From assembly GCF_050632385.1 (NCBI RefSeq), contig NZ_CP192599.1:3472001-3536000 (forward strand): a stretch of 64,000 nucleotides of DNA. The letters run 5' to 3'. The stretch comes from Humitalea sp050632385. Lineage in GTDB: Bacteria; Pseudomonadota; Alphaproteobacteria; Acetobacterales; Acetobacteraceae. Under the pieces are notes generated by a model that searched no databases, was not told the origin of the DNA, and saw only the letters and a list, made by a program, of their open reading frames with translations. Both the position numbers and the translations under genes were made by a program. Shown one piece after another: positions 60,027 through 64,000 of the stretch (position 1 is its first letter; each line of letters begins with the position of its first letter).

Positions 60027-61010
60027 TCAGTCCACTTCGATCCGCAGCGGCGCCGCCACGCGCTGCCAGCGTGCCAAATCCTCCCGCAGCAGCGCGCCGA
60101 ATTCGGCCGGGCCGCCGCTGGCGGGGATGGAGCCCAGCCCGTCCAGCCGGGTCTTCACCAGATCGGTCGCCAGCGCGGCCTGGAAGGCGGCGTGCCAACG
60201 CGCGACGATCGGCGCGGGGGCGCCGGCGGGCAGGCTGACGCCGGTCCAGATGCTGGCCTCGAACCCCGGCACCGCCGATTCGGTCATGGTCGGCACGTCG
60301 GGCAGCGCGGGGAATCGCGTGGAGGAGGTGACGCCCAGCACCTTCAGCGTGCCGCCGCCAAAGCCCAGCACCGATGGCACCGAGACGAACATCAGCGCGA
60401 TCCGCCCCGCGAGCAGGTCGTTGAACGCCGCCGCGGCGCCGCGATAGGGGATGTGTTCGACCTGCAAGCCCTCGCGTGCCTTCAGGTCTTCCATGATCAG
60501 GTGGGTATTGGTGCCGATGCCGGTGGAGGCATAGGGCAGCGGCGGATTGGCCGCCTTCGCCCGAGCCAGCAGGTCCGGCAGCGTGTCCACGCCCAGTTGG
60601 GTCGCGGCCAGAAGTGCGACCGGGCTGTCGGTCAGATGCGCGACCGGGGTGAAATCGGCGATGGGGTCGTAGGACAGGCGGCGGCCGATGGCCTTGGCGA
60701 TGGTCAATTGCCCGGCCGTCGCCAGCAGCAGCGTATGGCCGTCGGGCGCGGTGCGGGCGACGGTTTCGGCCCCCAGGATGCCGCCGGCGCCGGCGCGATT
60801 CTCGATCACCACCTGCTGCCCGACAATGGGCCCCAGGGCCTGGGCGAAGAGCCGCCCCAGCACATCCTGGCTGCCGCCCGGGGCGAAGGGCACGATCAGC
60901 CGCACCGGATGGTCCGGCGACCAGGCACCGGTCTGGGCCACGGCCGCGCGTGGCAACAGGACGGGGGCCGCGAGCGCGGCCAGGGCGGCACGGCGGGTCG
61001 GCAGCAGCAT
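60027..61010 (-). CDS. Bug/TctC-type binding protein
   Basis: 327 residues. Signal peptide LPTRRAALAALAAPVLLPRAAVAQ; body motifs VRLIVPFAPGGSQDVLGR, VVIENRAGAGGILGAE, APDGHTLLLAT, HIPYRGAAAAFNDLLAG. Third orphan Bug receptor of the window, with no tctA or tctB. Divergent from the PlsC-like gene with about 170 bases between. Start ATG at 61010 (MLLPTRRAA). Confidence 0.92.
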   Translation of the reverse strand: MLLPTRRAALAALAAPVLLPRAAVAQTGAWSPDHPVRLIVPFAPGGSQDVLGRLFAQALGPIVGQQVVIENRAGAGGILGAETVARTAPDGHTLLLATAGQLTIAKAIGRRLSYDPIADFTPVAHLTDSPVALLAATQLGVDTLPDLLARAKAANPPLPYASTGIGTNTHLIMEDLKAREGLQVEHIPYRGAAAAFNDLLAGRIALMFVSVPSVLGFGGGTLKVLGVTSSTRFPALPDVPTMTESAVPGFEASIWTGVSLPAGAPAPIVARWHAAFQAALATDLVKTRLDGLGSIPASGGPAEFGALLREDLARWQRVAAPLRIEVD

Positions 61011-61179
61011 GGGGGTCGGTCTCCGGCCAGGCCGGCCCCGCCCGATCGCGGCGGCCGCCCTGGCATTACCCTGGGCCGAGCCGCGCCGCGCCGCAACATG
61101 GCGTCCCGCCCGAGGCATCACGGCTTTGCCACAGAGTCTTCATTGCGGCGTCGCTGTCGGACCGCTACCTGCGTGGTTC

Positions 61180-62133
61180 ATGGACGCAGCCGCAGCCCCC
61201 ACCATCGACGCCCTTCGCCCCCGCCGAAAGCGCAAGGGCCCGTTGCGCTTCAAGCCGGTGCTGCCCGGTTCGCTGTTCCGCGACGTGATGGAGCCGCGGC
61301 CCCTGGGTGGCCGGTTCCGCGCGGTCCGGCGGATCATCTTCGTGGCGCTGTGGACGCTGGTTTCGGTCCCGGTCCAGGCGGTGCTGGTCGCCCTGCCCGG
61401 CCGCGCCAACCATCGCTTCGCCCGCACCTACCTGCGGGTGCTGTGCTACCTGATCGGGCTGCGGGTCCAGGTCGTGGGCGTGCCGCCTGAAGGCGGTGCG
61501 GTGCTCTATGCCGCCAACCATACCTCCTGGCTCGATATCCTGGTGCTGGGGGCGGTGCTGGATGCGCGCTTCGTGTCCAAGGGCGAAATCGCCAATTGGC
61601 CGATTGTCGGCTGGTGTTCGCGCCTGGGCGGCAGCGTCTTCGTCAGCCGCACCCGTGGCCGCACCGGGGATGAGGCACGGGCCATGCGCGCCCGACTGGA
61701 GGGCGGCGAGAGCCTCGTGCTCTTCCCCGAGGGCACCAGCAACGACGGCACGCGGGTGCTGGCCTTCCGGTCGTCCTTCCTGTCGGTTGCCGATGCGGCG
61801 CATGCGGTCCAGCCCGTGTCGCTGGTCTATGACCGCCTGGGCGGGTTGCCGGCCTGCCGGCGCGACCGCCCGCTGTTCGCCTGGTATGGCGACATGGACC
61901 TGGCGAGCCATTTCTGGCGCCTGATGCGCCGGCCGGGCGCGCGGGCGACCATCCTGCTGCATGCGCCGATCGACCCCGCCGACTATCGCAACCGCAAGGC
62001 ACTGACCGCCGCGGTGGCCGATGTGGTGGCCGAGGGCGCGTCGTCGCTGCGGCAGAACCGGCCGCCGCGCCCCCTCGCGGTCGGGCCGGATGGGGTGCTG
62101 GCCCCGGTTGCCCAGGTCGCGGTCGCGGATTGA
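61180..62133 (+). CDS. plsC: 1-acyl-sn-glycerol-3-phosphate acyltransferase-like (PlsC)
   Basis: 317 residues. The acyltransferase motif is NHTSWLDILVLG (His and Asp of HX4D), then FVSKGEIANWPIVGW and LVLFPEGTSNDG (EGT motif). An N-terminal membrane helix (RIIFVALWTLVSVPVQAVLVAL) anchors it. It acylates lysophosphatidate in phospholipid synthesis. In Rhodospirillales a plsC homologue commonly stands before miaB. Start at the ATG 61180 (MDAAAAPTIDALR). Confidence 0.9.
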   Translation: MDAAAAPTIDALRPRRKRKGPLRFKPVLPGSLFRDVMEPRPLGGRFRAVRRIIFVALWTLVSVPVQAVLVALPGRANHRFARTYLRVLCYLIGLRVQVVGVPPEGGAVLYAANHTSWLDILVLGAVLDARFVSKGEIANWPIVGWCSRLGGSVFVSRTRGRTGDEARAMRARLEGGESLVLFPEGTSNDGTRVLAFRSSFLSVADAAHAVQPVSLVYDRLGGLPACRRDRPLFAWYGDMDLASHFWRLMRRPGARATILLHAPIDPADYRNRKALTAAVADVVAEGASSLRQNRPPRPLAVGPDGVLAPVAQVAVAD

Positions 62134-62344
62134 GACCCCTGGATGCGTCTCTTTTCTTGACCTCGGGCCATCCGATCCGCTCCCATACCGTTCATGGCAA
62201 CGACCCCAACCAGCCGAGTCGCTTGACCCAGCGGCCCACCAACCGCATCTGCCCCAAGGACCGCCCGGACCGGCGGCAGATCGGGGTCAAAATCTTCATG
62301 TGTGCTTTTCGCGGCCCGTTTGCTTTTCATGGCGCCACAGGGCG

Positions 62345-63730
62345 ATGACCGCCCCCACAACCGTGGCGCCCCCGCGGCGTTTGCATGTGCGGACCTGGGG
62401 CTGCCAGATGAACGTGTATGACAGCGAACGGATGACGGAGCTTCTGGCCCCGCTCGGCTACGCGCCGGTCGATACGCCCGATGCCGCCGACATGGTGCTG
62501 CTCAATACCTGTCACATCCGTGAACGGGCGACGGAGAAGGTGTTTTCCGACCTCGGGCGGCTGCGCGACATCAAGAATGCCCGCGCCGCCGATGGCCAGA
62601 AGATGCTGATCGCCGTGGCGGGCTGCGTCGCCCAGGCCGAGGGTGCCGAAATCGCCGCCCGCGCGCCCTGGGTCGACTTGGTCGTGGGGCCGCAATCCTA
62701 CCATCGCCTGCCGGAAATGGTGGCCCGTGCGCATCGCGCCGCCGGGGTGCAGATCGACACCGATTTCCCGGCCGAAACCAAGTTCGACACCCTGCCCGAA
62801 GCCCGCGGCAAGCAGGGCGCGATCGCCTTCCTGACGGTGCAGGAAGGCTGCGACAAGTTCTGTTCCTTCTGCGTCGTTCCCTATACGCGCGGCGCCGAAG
62901 CCTCTCGCCCACCGGCCGCCGTGCTCGCCGAGGCGCGTCGCCTGGTCGCGGCGGGGGCGCGGGAAATCGCGCTGCTGGGGCAGAATGTGAACGCCTATCA
63001 CGGCGATGGCTGGGATCTGGCGCGTCTGCTGCGCGCGCTGGCCGAGATCCCCGGCCTCGCCCGGCTGCGCTACGCGACCAGCCACCCCCGCGATTTCCAG
63101 GGTCCGTCGGGTGAGGCGCTGATCGCGGCCCACGGCGACCTGCCGGCGCTGATGCCCTACCTGCACCTTCCGGTGCAGGCCGGGTCCGACCGCGTGCTGC
63201 GGGCGATGAACCGCGGTCACACGGCCGATGACTTCCGCCGGGTCGTGGACAAGTTGCGGGTGGCGCGGCCGGATATCGCCCTGACGTCGGATTTCATCGT
63301 CGGCCATCCCGGTGAATCCGATGCCGATTTCCAGGCAACGATGCGGCTGGTCGAGGAAACCGGCTTCGCCATGGCCTATTCCTTCACCTATTCCCAGCGC
63401 CCCGGCACCCCCGCCGCCGCCCTGCCCGGCCAGGTGCCGCAGGCAGATCGCGACGCGCGGTTGCAGGCGCTGCAAGCCTTGCTGCGGCGCCAGCAGGATG
63501 CGTTCAACGCCGATTGCGTGGGGCGTGAGGCGGAGGTGCTGGTCATTGGCACCGGCCGCGATCCAGGCCAGCTTTCCGCTCGCTCCCCCTGGCTGCAGGC
63601 GGTGCATTTCCAGGGATCGCCGTCCCTGATCGGTCAGGTCGTGCGTGTCAGGCTGGTCACCGCCCTCACGAACAGCCTGACCGCCACGCTTTGTGCAACA
63701 CTGGAGCAAGAGGAGCTAAGCGCCGCTTGA
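62345..63730 (+). CDS. miaB: tRNA-2-methylthio-N6-isopentenyladenosine synthase MiaB
   Basis: 461 residues. The MTTase N-domain has Cys20 (TWGCQMN), Cys56 (NTCHIRE) and Cys94 (AGCVAQAEG); the radical SAM cluster is Cys169-Cys173-Cys176 in EGCDKFCSFCVVPYTRG; a C-terminal TRAM domain follows. All six iron-sulfur cysteines are present. It methylthiolates A37 of tRNAs reading UNN codons. The start ATG at 62345 is close to the conserved region. It overlaps the phoH start (TTGA). Confidence 0.96.
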   Translation: MTAPTTVAPPRRLHVRTWGCQMNVYDSERMTELLAPLGYAPVDTPDAADMVLLNTCHIRERATEKVFSDLGRLRDIKNARAADGQKMLIAVAGCVAQAEGAEIAARAPWVDLVVGPQSYHRLPEMVARAHRAAGVQIDTDFPAETKFDTLPEARGKQGAIAFLTVQEGCDKFCSFCVVPYTRGAEASRPPAAVLAEARRLVAAGAREIALLGQNVNAYHGDGWDLARLLRALAEIPGLARLRYATSHPRDFQGPSGEALIAAHGDLPALMPYLHLPVQAGSDRVLRAMNRGHTADDFRRVVDKLRVARPDIALTSDFIVGHPGESDADFQATMRLVEETGFAMAYSFTYSQRPGTPAAALPGQVPQADRDARLQALQALLRRQQDAFNADCVGREAEVLVIGTGRDPGQLSARSPWLQAVHFQGSPSLIGQVVRVRLVTALTNSLTATLCATLEQEELSAA

Positions 63731-64000
63731 GCAACACCGCCCTCATCCGCACGACTGGCCGTTCAGCCATCGGTGCCGCCCCGCCCAACGCAAGGCTGTC
63801 CTCGGAACGCCATGCGACCCTGGAGTTCGCGGATAACGCGCTGCTTCCGCTGCTGGTCGGTGAACACGACCGCCACTTGGCGCGGATCGAGCAGCGATGC
63901 GGGGTCCGAATCGCGGCGCGCGGCAATCGCATCGCGATGAACGGCCCGGCGGCGGGCGTGGACCAGGCGGAGTCGGCGCTCAAGCGGATGTGGCAGCGGC
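63727..64000 (+). CDS. phoH: PhoH-like ATPase (YbeZ), N-terminal part
   Basis: 91 residues are present from a TTG overlapping the miaB stop; the gene continues past the window. The visible part is the PhoH N-terminal KH-like region (LEFADNALLPLLVGEHDRHL, then ARIEQRCGVRIAARGNRIAM). The P-loop lies outside. The order miaB-phoH is the standard one, usually followed by ybeY and corC. Confidence 0.9.
   Translation, partial: MSNTALIRTTGRSAIGAAPPNARLSSERHATLEFADNALLPLLVGEHDRHLARIEQRCGVRIAARGNRIAMNGPAAGVDQAESALKRMWQR

Noticed and set aside
62134..62344. Small genes in the gap before miaB
   Set aside because: Short open frames on both strands have no ribosome site or recognisable content; I see nothing but leader sequence.
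1..64000. tRNA, CRISPR, insertion sequence or prophage
   Set aside because: No cloverleaf-like sequence, regular repeat-spacer array, transposase or integrase was seen in either strand.

Overview
The window reads as chromosomal DNA of a GC-rich alphaproteobacterium, most likely of the Acetobacteraceae/Rhodospirillales. Evidence for this is the AcpXL-type lipid A acyl cluster, the PhaR/PhaC pair, the J-protein/CobS/CobT block, a short HprK beside RapZ, and the plsC-miaB-phoH order at the right end. Genes are tightly packed: about 60 protein genes, many overlapping by 4 bases (ATGA/GTGA), and no gene-free stretch over 300 bases. I see no rRNA, tRNA, CRISPR array, insertion sequence or prophage. 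This is a core-genome window with a few accessory patches.

Layout. 1-2.2 kb: polyhydroxyalkanoate genes (PhaC-like hydrolase cut by the left edge, an overlapping PhaE-like gene, PhaR) and a small CxCC protein. 2.2-9.3 kb: ArsR-methyltransferase regulator with metH behind a clear palindromic operator, then a CDF metal exporter, TonB and the PduO cobalamin adenosyltransferase. 9.3-11.1 kb: MarR regulator and MFS transporter with a palindromic operator. 11.1-16.2 kb: a six-gene minus-strand operon acpXL-fabZXL-fabF2XL-fabF1XL-adh2XL-lpxXL, which in rhizobia makes the very-long-chain acyl group of lipid A and attaches it. 16.4-24.5 kb: tyrS, an HWE kinase and an Hpt protein, an Atm1-type ABC exporter, rpmB, a degenerate kinase-like protein, and a phytase-like lipoprotein. 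24.5-28.8 kb: J-protein, cobS, a glutathione transferase and cobT (cobalt insertion for B12).

29-41 kb: bolA, a DUF2889 protein, a MarR-GNAT fusion, a Bug-type binding protein, a phosphonate-type ABC operon (phnCDEE) behind a candidate Pho box, a threonine dehydratase-like enzyme, then hprK-rapZ-EIIA-HPr-EI, a regulatory phosphotransferase chain with no sugar permease. 41-51 kb: an ABC-type capsule export locus (lipoprotein, KpsM, KpsT, KpsE, KpsD-like) diverging from a KpsC-like Kdo transferase, then SDR, TVP38 and GT2 genes. 51-64 kb: heme A synthase, a four-PAS histidine kinase, tldD, a TauE-type permease, two more orphan Bug proteins, an MFS transporter, an AT-rich FkbM methyltransferase gene that looks acquired, then plsC, miaB and the start of phoH.

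Cobalamin is a recurring theme (MetH uses it, PduO adenosylates it, CobS/CobT insert its cobalt). Envelope construction is another (VLCFA-lipid A, capsule, PlsC). Product names rest on motifs read by eye; no database search was run.
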